The notes beneath the pieces are model-generated. The model ran no database searches, was not told where the DNA came from, and worked only from the letters and a program-made list of their open reading frames with translations. Positions 51,830-63,930 of a stretch of DNA of 64,000 nucleotides are shown one piece after another (the first letter of the stretch is position 1; every line of letters starts with the position of its first letter). Source of the stretch: Henricia sp. BOLD:AAB3569. Lineage: Eukaryota; Echinodermata; Asteroidea; Spinulosida; Echinasteridae. The translations under genes were made by a program, and so were the position numbers. The stretch is from contig JBBELK010000387.1 in NCBI GenBank assembly GCA_037783545.1, positions 2,653,501 to 2,717,500 of the forward strand, in the 5' to 3' direction.

Positions 51830-54030
51830 TGGAAACTAGAGGTATGACGTTTGTTGTTACAAACGCCAGGTGATCGGGTTAAATGAACATTTTGTGATGA
51901 ATTTCAGACGTTGTTATCACCTGTGGAATGGCAAAAATGGAAGTTCAGCAGCCGATTTCACGAAACTTTACGCAATTGCGCAAGTCCACTTACGCCATTA
52001 CTTGCGCAATAGCTTGGCGTAAGTGGACTTGCGCAATTGCGTAAAGTTTCGTGAAATCGGCTGCTGTATACACTAATCCGGTAACTAATATCTCCTCCCT
52101 GCATATCCGCCATGGGGGGTTGATAGCTTGCACCGTTTTGAGATATGAATTGTTGAAATAATAACCTTTGAAATCTTGTAATGTGACACCTGTGACGACA
52201 TCATGACGTCACAATTTTGTGCACAAATTGTTGAACAATATGTTGAACATCAAGTTCTTAAATGTGGCGAAGGAATCATACCAATATCTGTTGTAGTTTT
52301 CAAGATACAGCATTTTAAAACATCTCCGCTCCAAATTTGCGTAATTTGACGTACATTACGTAACCACCGTCCATGTAATGACGTCACCAAAGGTATAGTA
52401 AAAAGGTCCACATGTGTGAAAACATTTCGTTCCGTAGAACTATGGTCAAATTCCCTACCACTTTGGCTCTATTTGCATTCAAAGTGCTAAACAAGTGTAC
52501 ATTTTCGAACATCTTCCGGTTTGGACCGGAAGTAGGCGTCACACAGGGGTCATGACATCGTATGATTTGTTTAGTTCATTTAGACTTATCATATTGTGAA
52601 AGAATTGTTCAAGTATCTATTACGGTTCTTGAGATATGAATTTTAAAAATAATAACCTTTGAATTTTTGTAATTTGACACCTGTGACGATATCATGACGT
52701 CACAATGTTGTGCACAAATTGTTCAACAATTTGATAAACATCAAGTTCTTAAATGTGGCGAAAGAATCATGCAAATATCTGCTGTAGTTCTCAAGATACA
52801 GCATTTTAAAACAATTCAGCTCCAAATTTGCGTATTTTGACACCACATTACGTAACCACCGTCCATGTGATGACGTCACAAATGGTATAGTCAAAAAGTC
52901 TACATGTGTGGAAACATTTCGTTCCGTAGAAATATGGTCAAATTCACTACCACTTTGAATCTATTTGCATTCAAAACGCTTACAAAATGCACATTTTCGA
53001 ACAACTTCCGGTTTGGACCGGAAGTAGGCGTCACACAGGGGTCATGACATCGTATGATTTGTTCAGTTCATTTAGACTTATTATGTTGTGAAAGAATTGT
53101 TCAAGTATCTATTACGGTTCTTGAGATATGAATTTTGGAAATAATAACCTTTCAATTTTTGTAATTTGACACCTGATGACGTCATGATTACGTCACACTT
53201 GATGCCATCGTAATACTATACATTCTGGTGAAAGTCTGCCGTAGGGCCTATGTCTGTATCTAATTTACTAACGATTCAGCTTGGTTTGATGGGCATTGTT
53301 GCTGGTAAGTGTAAAAACTGAGATTCTCAGTTTCGTTGAACTTTGACCTCCAATTGACCCCAGAAGGAAGGGTCAGATGAAAATGCCCACACAAAGAAAA
53401 TTGTAGCACAGAATGTCATCTGTAAACCTGCCAAATACGAAGATCCTGGGTCACGTGGTTTTCAAGACGGAAGCATTTTAAAATATGCATATTTTGTTTT
53501 TTTGGGGGGTGTAATTTGATACTTGATGACGTCACGATGACGTCACGCTTGATGCCATCATAATATTATACACGTTGGTGAAAGTCTGCCATAGGACCTA
53601 TGCCTGTACTTAGTTACTTAAAGATTCAGCTTGGTTTGATGGGCATTGTTGCTCAATAAGTGCAAAAATTGCGATTTTCGTTTTCGTTGAACTTTGACCT
53701 CAGATTGACCCCAGAAGGAAGGGTCAGATGAAAATGCCCACACGAAGAAAATCGTAGGCCATGATCTTATCTATAAGCCTGCTAAATACGAAAATCATGG
53801 GTCACGTGGTTTTCCAGACGGAAGCATTTTAAAACATGCATATTTCGGTCATTTTTGGTTTGTAATTTGATACCTAATGACGTCACAATGACGTCACACT
53901 TGTATGCACATCTTCACATTGGGGTTGATGTTCCTACCAAGTTTTAAGTTGATAGCTTGAACCGTTTTGAAGAAAAGCTCTGGAAACGTTTGAGTGGAAA
54001 AAGAAGAAAAAAAAAAAAAAAAAACTAGAG
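51830..54030 (+). repeat. Complex CRE-rich repeat Z, unit 1 (about 2.2 kb, A-rich tail)
   Basis: Order: block A (CTAGAGGTATGACGTTTGTT, ACAAACGCCAGGTGATCGGG), a P-type palindrome (51950-52066), two X blocks of about 490 bp (TATGGTCAAATTC..., TTCCGGTTTGGACCGGAAGT), and two Y blocks of about 350 bp (GGTTTGATGGGCATTGTTGC, CCAGAAGGAAGGGTCAGATG, GGGTCACGTGGTTTTC). An A-rich tail follows GAAAAGCTCTGGAAACGTTT (54000-54025). TGACGTCA occurs at 52204, 52379, 52695, 52871, 53177, 53527, 53538, 53878 and 53889. No protein frame. Confidence 0.88.
51950..52066. mobile_element. Near-perfect 117-bp palindrome (GCAGCCGATTTCACGAAACT)
   Basis: GCAGCCGATTTCACGAAACT and TTACGCAATTGCGCAAGTCC pair with the mirror sequence ending AAATCGGCTGCTG. 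The loop is about 25 bp (ATTACTTGCGCAATAG). Same family as 4780-4935, but almost unmutated, so much younger. Confidence 0.92.
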
Positions 54031-54059
54031 CTTCGCGTTTGTGTTTTTTACAAACGCAA

Positions 54060-54955
54060 GGTGATCGGGTGACATAAATATTGAAATGATGATGACGACA
54101 CAGTTTTGAGATTGTTTGAAAATTAACTTGAGTTGTTTGATGTTGAAAAAGTATTGGAATTCTCAAGACATGACTCTGACTATTCAACGCTAAAATTGTG
54201 TATCTGATGACGTCATAATTGTCAATCTCATCATAACGTTACTATTGTGTGCACAGATTGTTCAAGTATCTACTGAAGAACAAGTTTTGACATGTAGGCC
54301 TAGGCCTATATGTGGTGAAAGAATATTTTCAATATCTATTACAGTTCTAAAGATTTTGTCATTTGAGATCATATTACTGTAGTATATCGCCGTGTGGGGA
54401 GTTGGGGTTTAATTGCATCTAGAATAAACTGACGTTCCAGTCAACTTGAGTTGCGGTCCACCATGTCCATTTTATTTCCAACACAGCAACGATTTCCAGC
54501 ATGTCACATTCACAGTTTTCGGGGAGAAAACATATTTACTCTGGTCCGCCGACTAAGGCTAGCCGTACATAATTACACCCAAGATACAACAGCTAAGTCA
54601 CCAAAAGTAAACGTCCTTGTGCTATCAAGTGTTCATTCAACTTTCCTGGCGATGATGCCACGGAAACTAGCAGTTTTACATCTTCAAAAGTCCAATTTTC
54701 TCGGTTGTAAATCAAGCCCTGCTTATTATGTCTCGTCTGTCTGACTTATTCATTACACGCGCACGTACGTGTATATCATTGGCCGTGTGGCCCAGACATC
54801 CTCCCTAAAAAATACATTATGACCTCTGACCCGGGACAGGCCGCCTAGATACAAGTTCTATTATTAGAAGTCGAGCACTAGCTATATATGGGCGCAAATC
54901 GTCAGATTAGTGGAGGCTTGGCATAGCGCCCTCAAACGACTGAGTTAGCTTAATT
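54060..54955. other. Spacer between Z units, no gene recognised
   Basis: It begins with a diverged block A (GTGTTTTTTACAAACGCAAG, GTGATCGGGTGAC). The rest, including a 97-codon frame at 54451-54744, shows no known family. Confidence 0.45.
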
Positions 54956-54959
54956 ATCA

Positions 54960-56662
54960 AGGGACCCAACAAATAATTTCTCCACATTACGTAACCACCG
55001 TGCACGTGATGAGGTCATCAGTGGTATATATGTAGTCATAAAGTCCACATGTGAGGGAACATTTCGTTCCGTAGAACTATGGTCAAATTCCCTACCACTT
55101 TGGCTCTATTTGCATTCAAAATGCTAAAAAAGTGTACATTTTCGAACCTCTTCCGGTTTGGACCGGACGTTTGGGTCACACAGGGGTCATGCCATTGTAT
55201 GATTTGTTCAGTTCATTGCGACCTATCATGCTGTGAAAGAATTGTTCAAGTATCTATTACGATTCTTGAGATATGAATTTTTGAAATAATAACCATTTAA
55301 TTTTTGTAATTTGACACCTGTGACGATATCATGACGTCACAATGTTGTGCACAAATTGTTCAACAATTTAATAAACATCATGTTCTTAAATGTGGCGAAA
55401 GAATCATGCAAATATCTGCTGTAGTTCTCAAGATACAGCATTTTTAAACAATTCAGCTCCAACTTTGCGTATTTTGACACCACATTACATAACTACCGTC
55501 CATGTGATGACGTCACCAATGGTATAGTCAAAAAGTCCACATGTGTGGAAACATTTCGTTTCGTAGAAATATGGTCAAATTCACTACCACTTTGAATCTA
55601 TTTGCATTCAAAACGCATAAAAAAATGCACATTTTCGAACAACTTCCGGTTTGGACCGGAAGTAGGCGTCACACAGGGGTCATGACATCGTATGATTTGT
55701 TCAGTCCATTTAGACTTATTATGTCGTGAAAGAATTATTCAACTATCTTATACGGTTCTTGAGATATGAATTTTGGAAATAATAACCTTTGAATGTTTGT
55801 AATTTGACACCGGATGACGTCATGATTACGTCACACTTGATGCCATCATGATACTATACATTCTGGTGAAAGTCTGCCGAAGGGTTATGTCTGTATCTAA
55901 TTTACTAACGATTCAGCTTGGTTTGATGGGCATTGTTGCTGGTAAGTGTAAAAACTGAGATTCTCAGTTTCGTTGAACTTTGACCTCCAATTGACCCCAG
56001 AAGGAAGGGTCAGATGAAAATGCCCACACAAAGAAAATTGTAGCACAAAATGTCATCTATAAACCTGCCAAATACGAAGATCCTGGGTCACGTGGTTTTC
56101 AAGACGGAAGCATTTTAAAGTATGCATATTTTGGTTTTTTGGGGGGTGTAATTTGATACTTGATGACGTCACGATGACGTCACGCTTGATGCCATCATAA
56201 TATTATACACGCTGGTGAAAGTCTGCCATAGGACCTATGCCTGTACTTAGTTTCTTAAAGATTCAACTTGGTTTAATGGACATTGCTGCTCAATAAGTGC
56301 AAAAATTGAGATTTTCGTTTTCGTTGAACTTTGACCTCAAATTTACCCCAGAAGGAAGGGTCAGATGAAAATGCCCACACGAAGAAAATCGTAGGCCATG
56401 ATCTAATCCATAAGCCTGCCAAATACGAAAATCATGGGTCACGTGGTTTTCCAGACGGAAGCATTTTAAAACATGCATATTTTAGTCATTTTTGGGTTGT
56501 AATTTGATACCCAATGACGTCACAATGACGTCACACTTGTATGCACACCTTCACATTGGGATTGATGTTCCTACAAAGTTTCAAGTTGATAGCTTGAACA
56601 GTTTTGAAGAAAAGCTCTGGAAACGTTTGAGTGGAAAAAGAAGAAAAAGAAAAAGAACTAGA
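54960..56662 (+). repeat. Complex CRE-rich repeat Z, unit 2
   Basis: Two X blocks (from 54960 and about 55285), two Y blocks (about 55795-56510) and the shared 3' end GAAAAGCTCTGGAAACGTTT with an A-rich GAAGAAAAAGAAAAAGAAC tail. It is collinear with unit 1 over its length, but starts inside the first X block. Confidence 0.88.
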
Positions 56663-57305
56663 GGTATGACGTTTGTTGTTACAAACGCCAGGTGATCGGG
56701 GTAAATGAACATTTTGTGATGAATTTCAGACGTTGTTATCACCTGTGGAATGGCAATCCGGTAACTAATATCTCCTCCCTGCATATCCGCCATAGCTGGG
56801 GGGTTGATAGCTTGCACCGTTTTGAGATATGAATTGTTGAAATAATAATCTTTGAAATCTGGTAATGTGACACCTGTGACGACATCATGACGTCACAATT
56901 TTGTGCACAAATTGTTGAACAATATGTTGAACATCAAGTTCTTAAATGTGGCGAAGGAATCATACCAATATCTGTTGTAGTTTTCAAGATACAGCATTTT
57001 AAAACATCTCAGCTCCAAATTTGCGTAATTTGACACCACATTACGTAACCACCGTCCATGTCATGACGTCACCAATGGTATAGTCAAAAGGTCCACATGT
57101 GTGGAAACATTTCGTTCCGTAAAAATATGGTCAAATTCACTACCACTTTGACTATCTATTTGCATTAAAAATGCTAAAAAATTGCACATTTTCGAAGAAC
57201 TTCCGGTTTGGACCGGAAGTAGGCGTCACACAGGGGTCATGACATCGTATGATTTGTTCAGTTCATTTAGACTTATCATGTTGTGAAAGAATTGTTCAAG
57301 TATCT
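56663..57305 (+). repeat. Complex repeat Z, unit 3, truncated after one X block
   Basis: Block A (CTAGAGGTATGACGTTTGTT) follows unit 2's tail directly. Then come an end fragment of the palindromic family of 38772 (ACTAATATCTCCTCCCTGCA) and one X block to about 57300, where homology stops. Confidence 0.85.
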
Positions 57306-58600
57306 ATAATTATAATTTAGGCAGTTTCAACCCTTTTATTTTAAAGCCCACATCGATTTAAAATCAGTGTCAATTGAAAGAGTGGTTATTGACTAGAAGA
57401 AATCTGTTTATTTTTTTCAAATCGGATTTTGCATTGCGAAGCTACAGTCGGTTTGGATAATTGAAAACAGGGTAAAAATTCATCGGCAGGTCAAAGGTTA
57501 TCCTATGTTTTTCTTTATTTCTAATTTGGCACCGACAATGGTCACTGTGGCTTATACTTTTGGTTATATATCTTTGCTCAACTCTATCCTGGATGGCCCA
57601 AAGTTGGTACAAACAACAGTTATTAATATATGTACAAGGACAGATAATTAATTTATATTTTAAATACCTCATTTGCATAATAAATTAATAATTTATGCAA
57701 AAACGGTCAATTTTCAAGGGAAAACTCATTTTTCTCAAATTTATCTTAAGCAGGTTTGATTATTACAATGCATCTTGCATCATTTAATTAAAGTATTTAC
57801 TTTAATTAAATGATGCAAGACATTGTAATAATCAAACCTGCTTAACTACAGATAATTAGTTTATATTGAAATCCCATAATTTGCATAATTTATGCAAAAA
57901 TGTTGATTGTTAAGGGAACCTTATTTTTCCCCAATTAATGTTGAAAAATAGATTGATAAGAGATACTGATATAATCAAATCTGTCTATTGTCAAGATTGG
58001 GACTTGCATCAATAATTTAATTGACATAATCAATCACTGTATGTGTTAATTACCAAGCCAATACTATTTTGGAGAGGTGTGGATTGAGGGCAGCAAAAAA
58101 GAATGACAGGAAGCGCATCCACACACAAACTGTACAACTTTCCAAATTGCTTACAAAGTTACATTAAATACAAAACAGAGAAGAGAATGACGTATTATTC
58201 TTCAGAGATAAATAATTTATGTTTTGATCAAAACAAACGGATGTGGAGCCTAGAGGTTATATTTAAATCTTTACAAATAATAGTAATTACAGATGTTACT
58301 ACGGGCAGGAGGCTCAACTATGGATGACGATTCTGCATCATCAAGGGACTCGTACTACCCCTTTTCATCTTCAGGCTCACTGGTGGTATGTCACAGGACG
58401 AGGACCACAGAAAAGCTGCAAAAATAATTGACAAAGAATAATATTACTCAACAAATTATTTGCCTTCATTTGTTAAGTAACAACTAAATATCTTTAATTG
58501 GTGTATCTGATATCACGTATTGTCTTTGAATGTTAATAAATTCAATATCAGTTACAAAATTGGCACACAATTTTGCACAGATTGACGTAAAACGCAGGTT
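57306..58600. other. AT-rich sequence with a 98-bp palindrome (57747-57844); no gene recognised
   Basis: AAGCAGGTTTGATTATTACA and ATGCATCTTGCATC pair with GATGCAAGACATTGTAATAA and TCAAACCTGCTTAA around AAGTATTTACTT. A 74-codon frame at 58103-58327 has no recognisable family. Confidence 0.6.
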
Positions 58601-58639
58601 TTCTAACGCTGCATCATTGCTTGTTTCACGGGAATTACG

Positions 58640-59225
58640 AGATCATCGCGTATGCAGTGGGCACACCACCGCCGTACGTCCCGGCCCTACACACGGCGTG
58701 GAACTCGGTCGTACGTCGGTGTGGACATTGCACGCGAGCGAAGTCTCGGATTCCTGCTCAACATGCCCTCCTAAAAGTACATTTTTGCGACAAATGGTAG
58801 GCCTTACGGACTTTTTGTCAGTATGGTAGGATTGTTTAATGTCTACTTTTGTATACATACCTTGTCGCTTGGTGATTCACGTTGATTATGGATCGCTTTA
58901 TGGACGAGAAAAAATGTTTTTGATCGCAAAAGTTGCAACCCGCGGTCGATTTTGTACGCGAATGGACCCCAGGCTAGCTGGAAGCATACTCTTTTCCGAT
59001 GATGACGTTTCTAAGCCAACCGGCCAATCAGAACGCGCAAATCTTTACCCGAAGTGTTCCGATCTTATTTAGCCCGATTCGTTTTAGCGTTGAAGTGTGT
59101 ACCACTGACACGAACTCGCCGGAAGTTGTGTGTGCCCATAGGAATGTGCAGTAACCACGGGCGCTGTGTGTGGAGTATATGGGGCTCTCTGTTTACGATA
59201 ACAGAAGTAGTCCGTCTGTGGAACA
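58640..59225. other. GC-richer, CpG-bearing unique-looking sequence, function unknown
   Basis: CpG-dense words (CACCGCCGTACGTCCCGGCC, GAACTCGGTCGTACGTCGGT, TTGCAACCCGCGGTCGATTT) interrupt the repeats. The stretch could be a remnant promoter or exon, but no coding signal is convincing. Confidence 0.35.
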
Positions 59226-59227
59226 GT

Positions 59228-60145
59228 ATTACGGTTCTTGAGATATGAATTTTGAAAATAATAATCTTTGAATTTTTGTAATTTGACACCTGATGACGTC
59301 ATGATACTATACATGCTGGTGAAAGTCTGCCGTAGGGCCTATGTCTGTATCTAATTTACTAACGATTCAGCTTGGTTTGATGGGCATTGTTACTGGTAAG
59401 TGTAAAAACTGAGATTTCCGTTTTCGTTGAACTTTGACCTCCAATTGACCCCAGAAGGAAGGGTCAGATGAAAATGCCCACACAAAGAAAGTTGTAGCAC
59501 AGAATGTCATCTATAAACCTGCCAAATACGAAGATCCTGGGTCACGTGGTTTTCGAGATGGAAGCATTTTAAAATATGCATATTTTGGTTTTTTGGGAGG
59601 TGTAATTTGATACTTAATGACGTCACGATGACGTCACGCTTGATGCCATCATAATATTAAACACGCTGGTGAAAGTCTGCTATAGGACCTATGCCTGTAC
59701 TTAGTTTCTTAAAGATTCAGCTTGGTTTGATGGGCATTGTTGCTCAATAAGTGCAAAAATTGAGATTTTCGTTTTCGTTGAACTTTGACCTCAGATTGAC
59801 CCCAGAAGAAAGGGTCAGATGAAAATGCCCACACGAAGAAAATTGTAGGCCATGATCTGATATATAGGCCTGTCAAATACGAAGATCATGGGTCACGTGG
59901 TTTTCCAGACGGAAGCATTTTAAAACATGCATATTTTAGTCATTTTTGGGTTGTAATTTGATACCCAATGACGTCACAATGACGTCACACTTGTATGCAC
60001 ACCTTCACATTGGGGTTGATGTTCCTACAAAGTTTCAAGTTGATAGCTTGAACCGTTTTGAAGAAAAGCTCTGGAAACGTTTGAGTGGAAAAAGAAGAAA
60101 AAGAAGTGGAAAAAGAAAAAAAAAAAAAAAAAAAAAAAAAGACAA
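59228..60145 (+). repeat. Complex CRE-rich repeat Z, unit 4 (Y part and A-rich tail)
   Basis: It starts at TTACGGTTCTTGAGATATGA, within the end of an X block. Both Y blocks run to GAAAAGCTCTGGAAACGTTT at about 60085 and a poly-A run at 60117-60140. Confidence 0.87.
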
Positions 60146-60278
60146 AGAAATCGTACAATAGTAATAGGTGATCGGAATGAGTTCCGATCACCTAAAAAGA
60201 AAAAAAAAAAAAAAAGACAAAGAAATCGTACAATAGTAATAGGTGATCGGAATGAGTTCCGATCACCTAAAAAAAAAC
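60146..60278 (+). repeat. Tandem duplication of a hairpin (AGGTGATCGGAATGAGTTCC)
   Basis: AATAGTAATAGGTGATCGGA, ATGAGTTCCGATCACCT, then A-rich, occurs twice (about 60159-60196 and 60235-60270). Each is a short perfect hairpin with GGTGATCGGAA/TTCCGATCACC arms preceded by GACAAAGAAATCGTAC. Confidence 0.85.
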
Positions 60279-60386
60279 TAGAGGTATGACGTTTGTTGTT
60301 ACAAACGCCAGGTGATCGGGCTAAATGAACATTTTGTGATGAATTTCAGACGTTGTTATCACCCGTGGAATGGCAAAAATGGAAGT
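60279..60386 (+). repeat. Block A of repeat Z, next unit
   Basis: CTAGAGGTATGACGTTTGTT through GTTGTTATCACCCGTGGAAT. It matches 51835-51945 and 56665-56755. Confidence 0.88.
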
Positions 60387-60745
60387 ATACACTAATCCGG
60401 TAACTAATATCTCCTCCCTGCATATCCGCCATAGCTGGGGGCGTCCAGTGCATGGGCTGTGCGTTTTGTGTTGCTGTTAGAACGAAAAGCGCTCATCCAT
60501 TACATGCACGAACGAGCATTGATTTACATACATATATATATAGCTGAATGCGAACGAGCCTCCTTCGCGTATACGCGACGCGCCCGCCTTTGCGTACACG
60601 CGACGCGCCCGCCTTTGCGCGCACACAACCCTACAAATACGCGCAACTTGTTTGAAGTAAAGAAATGCAGCTTCAGCAACAGCAAAAACATACAGTTCAT
60701 TCAGTGGAAGCCCCCCAGGTATGGCGGATATACAGGGAAGAAGAC
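60387..60745. mobile_element. Palindromic MITE, second full copy of the 38772-39057 family
   Basis: CCCTGCATATCCGCCATAGC with GGGGGC at the left and CCCCCCAGGTATGGCGGATA with TACAGGG at the right. The interior gained TATATATA and CGCGACGCGCCCGCC short duplications (60575-60620). Confidence 0.82.
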
Positions 60746-60899
60746 CTGCGGCAAATTGTATCTGAAGAATTGTACTAGGTATGTGACAAATTCTTATGAT
60801 AGGTCTGAGAGAACTGAAGAAATTGTAGACAGACATGATTTCTGTGTGATCTGAACTTCCGGTAGAAAGTGGAAGCTATTCAAAAATAGTTTTTGTGTT

Positions 60900-61640
60900 T
60901 ATTTGAAAGCAAATGGAGCTAATATGGTTGGTAATTTGACCATCGTATGTACAACAATTTGTTGAAGTTTTTAGTTTCGGCGAAAAAATAGTGCACATAA
61001 TGTTTGTGGTTGTCGAGATATGACTTTTGCAGCGATTCAACTCCAAAATGTTGTGTAATTTGAACTCATTGCGTAATTAACGTGCAAGTGATGACGTCAT
61101 CATTGACATAGTCATGAAGTCTACATGTGTGATAAAATGTCGTTAGATAGAACCATGGTCAATTTCTCAGGGTGGTGGATGTTCTTATCAAATTTGTAAA
61201 AAAAGACAAATGAGACTTGTGTTTGTTGTGATAACGAACACATGGGTGTTTTTGTCTGACGTCATCATGGTGGTCTCAGATGAAGACATTAATGATCAGA
61301 TGTGGCGCGGGAATGAAGAATGTAGGCCAAATGGTTGATTTTTTTACCAAATTGTCAGAATTGAATATATTAAGGCCTGCTTCAAACGTTGAAGGGGGCC
61401 TTAATATCATGCACCTTTAATCTGACATGTGAATTTTTAAATAAATAAGCTGCAATACCTACGTAATGTCATACCATATTACGTAACCACCGTGCATGTG
61501 ATGACGTCATCATCATTGGTATAGTCATAAAGTGCACGTGTACGTGTGGGAATATTTTGTTTCGTTGAACCATGGTCAAAGTTTCTACCACTTCGGGTCT
61601 ATTCGACACCATATATTACAGGATGTCAAGTTGCATGGTG
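60900..61640 (+). repeat. Diverged relatives of the X block of repeat Z
   Basis: ATTACGTAACCACCGTGCAT, GTGATGACGTCATCA, TAGTCATAAAGT and GAACCATGGTCAAA recur at about 61070-61160 and 61480-61570. They resemble X blocks at about 55000-55080 but are more mutated. Confidence 0.7.
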
Positions 61641-61694
61641 ATTGAGAACATCTTTTTTAACTCGGGGCCTGAAAAAGGCCCACATAAGGTTGAA

Positions 61695-61843
61695 CAAGGC
61701 TGAAAGATACAGGCTCGTCCGCAGTGCGCGCGCGGAAAATTTGTGTAACGAATTACGCAGGTCACTGCCTTTGCTATGGAGCTGCGTATTTCGTGGCACG
61801 AATTTGGCGGCGCTCGCATTGCTGACGAGCCTGTGCCTTTAAT
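61695..61843. mobile_element. Palindromic MITE, diverged copy of the 22274-22410 family
   Basis: AAAGATACAGGCTCGTCCGC pairs with GCTGACGAGCCTGTGCCTTT. ATTTCGTGGCACGAATTTGG is the family signature. Confidence 0.78.
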
Positions 61844-62079
61844 CAAACTATTATAATCAAACTATTATAAATGTTGTTTTTGTATGATTGGATTGCGTCT
61901 AGAAAAAAAAACCTTTGTATTTTGATGTGGATAAGAAAATAAGATTTGAAAAGTTGGACCATCATTGGCGTTCCGTCGCGGCTCAGTTTGTGTTCGAATG
62001 TTTAGCGACATTAAAATCTACCGTAGATTTGTCATAGCGCCCTCATTAAGAAAAGGATTTTGGTTGCGCATGCGTGTGA

Positions 62080-62216
62080 AGAGAACTGACTGGTTGCAAG
62101 GCGACACGTGAACAGGAATGTTCGTCTTCGTAGACTATTCGGTACGTACGTATAAGGTGGTCGTGTGCGGTTTGGGTATCGGGAACCAGTTTAACGTGAT
62201 TGCGTGCGTGGTAAGT
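62080..62216 (+). promoter_or_regulatory. Candidate promoter and non-coding first exon of a downstream gene
   Basis: A CpG-bearing stretch (TTGCAAGGCGACACGTG, TTCGGTACGTACGTATAAGG) ends with a near-consensus donor, GCGTGCGTG|GTAAGT, at about 62211. The style matches the stretch upstream of KYNU at 26270-26369. No downstream exon is visible before the window ends. Confidence 0.3.
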
Positions 62217-62872
62217 TGGTTTTGTGAAAACGTTGTAAATATTGGCACATTTTAGGGCAGTTAATGGCGAAATTTGGAAAGAAATCATTCAGATTGGATT
62301 ATTAAGGTGCGAAAGATAGGCCTATTCGGTGTAATTGGAAGGAGATGTGGAAAATGAACATACATTTCAATTTTTTGTGTGTAATGACTAATGTGGACGG
62401 CAGGTCGCTATTTCAGTAGGCTAGTACTACACTGTACTAGTACTAGTAGTAGTACTAGTACTACATGTAGGCCTAATTGAATTTGACATGACATGTCGCG
62501 GCGCGTGCGTCCTGCCCGCGTGAAAACAAAACAAGCTGAACGTACATCGTGCACGTTAGGCCTACTGGTAACAAACATGGCGGAAAGCACTGCATTGTGA
62601 CGTTGCATGACATCACATATTCGCAAGCCCTATAGGCCTATCATGAAAAGCTAAAAATACAAGACGGCGCTGTTTCGTAAAGCTTAAAATTGGGCTAAGT
62701 GAAATATTTTACGTATACATTGAACAAAGATGTGAAGGAAATTACGTTCTGCGATAAACAGATAATGTAATGTTTAGAACTACTGCCCATAGCGCACTAG
62801 CTCTACAAAAAGGGCTGTAAATAGCTCGCTTTTCAAATCTGACTTATTACTGTCGCTATTATAGCCGTACTA

Positions 62873-63664
62873 CGAGGCTGTATGGAAATGCCAAGTGTCA
62901 AACTGCTGAAATCTGGGAAAGTTTCACAACAAATATCGTCCGAAGCACATCAGACCAGAGCACTTTCACATACCGGTACATCATTGCAGTCTTGAGAGTC
63001 TAGTGTTTTATAAAATAACGGTAAAGCTTATCGAATTGTTAATTTGGCCATCTACGGTGTCTTGAAACATTGATTGGACAAAATTCGGACAATGTTTTGA
63101 CCTGCATGCCCTGTGTGCCACCATTTTAGCTAATATAGGCCTACTGGACGATGGTCATGATGGTGGTGCTTCTCGATCATGAGAAGTGAAGGAGCGCGGC
63201 TGTGCAATATGCATAATTCATATTGATGTTCCATGTGTTTATCCAACCTGGCAAGTACATCATGCGCGCAGTGCAGTTATGGCCAATTTTGTGATGTACT
63301 TGCCAGCTGGGATAAACACATGCGACATCAATATGAATTATGCATATTGCACAGCTAGCCGGGCTCCTTGACGTCTCATGATCGAGTTAGAAGTGCCATT
63401 ATCGTCCAGCATATCAGCTAAAATGGCCGCGCACAGGGCATGCAGGTCAGAATGTTGTCTGAATTTTTTCCAATATTTCAAGATGCCGTAGATGGCCAAA
63501 TTGATGATTCCGTAAGCTTTACTGTTATTTTCTGAAATAGTAGACTCTCAGAATTGCAATGATGTATGTGAAAGTGGTCTGGTCTGATGTGCTTCAGACG
63601 ATATTTGTAGTGAAACTTTCTCGGATTTCGGCAGTTAGACACTTGGCATTTCTGTACAGCCTCA
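62873..63664. mobile_element. Giant imperfect palindrome, about 790 bp, arms about 385 bp
   Basis: The left end GAGGCTGTATGGAAATGCCA with AGTGTC pairs with GACACTTGGCATTTCTGTAC and AGCCTC at the right. Throughout the arms, words such as GCACATCAGACCAGAGC, TTTGGCCATCTACGG, TGACCTGCATGCCCTGTG and TGCATAATTCATATTGATGT appear in both orientations. The centre is near 63268 (GCAAGTACATCATGCGC / GTGATGTACTTGC). Confidence 0.9.
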
Positions 63665-63787
63665 AAACTGCCCAGTTGCATTTTTGACTTAGTTTTGTCA
63701 GAAATGTTAGCTTTTTTGTAGAAAAATCATATTATCCTTCAAAAATTGCATTCACTTGGCATGGTTAGTGCACAAGATAACCATTTA

Positions 63788-63930
63788 AAGGCACATCCTC
63801 ATCAGCAATGCGCGCAGGCTAATTTCGTGCCACGAAATACGCAGCTCCATAGCATAGCAAAGGCATGAAGCTGCATATTCCGCTGCATGAATTTGGCGCG
63901 CGCACATTGCTGACAAGCCTGTGCCTTTAA
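63788..63930. mobile_element. Palindromic MITE, third copy of the 22274-22410 family
   Basis: AAAGGCACATCCTCATCAGC with AATGCG pairs with CATTGCTGACAAGCCTGTGC and CTTT. CGTGCCACGAAATACGCAGC is the family signature. Confidence 0.8.

Noticed and set aside
58103..58327. 74-codon frame in AT-rich DNA
   Set aside because: No family resemblance; it is consistent with chance in this composition.
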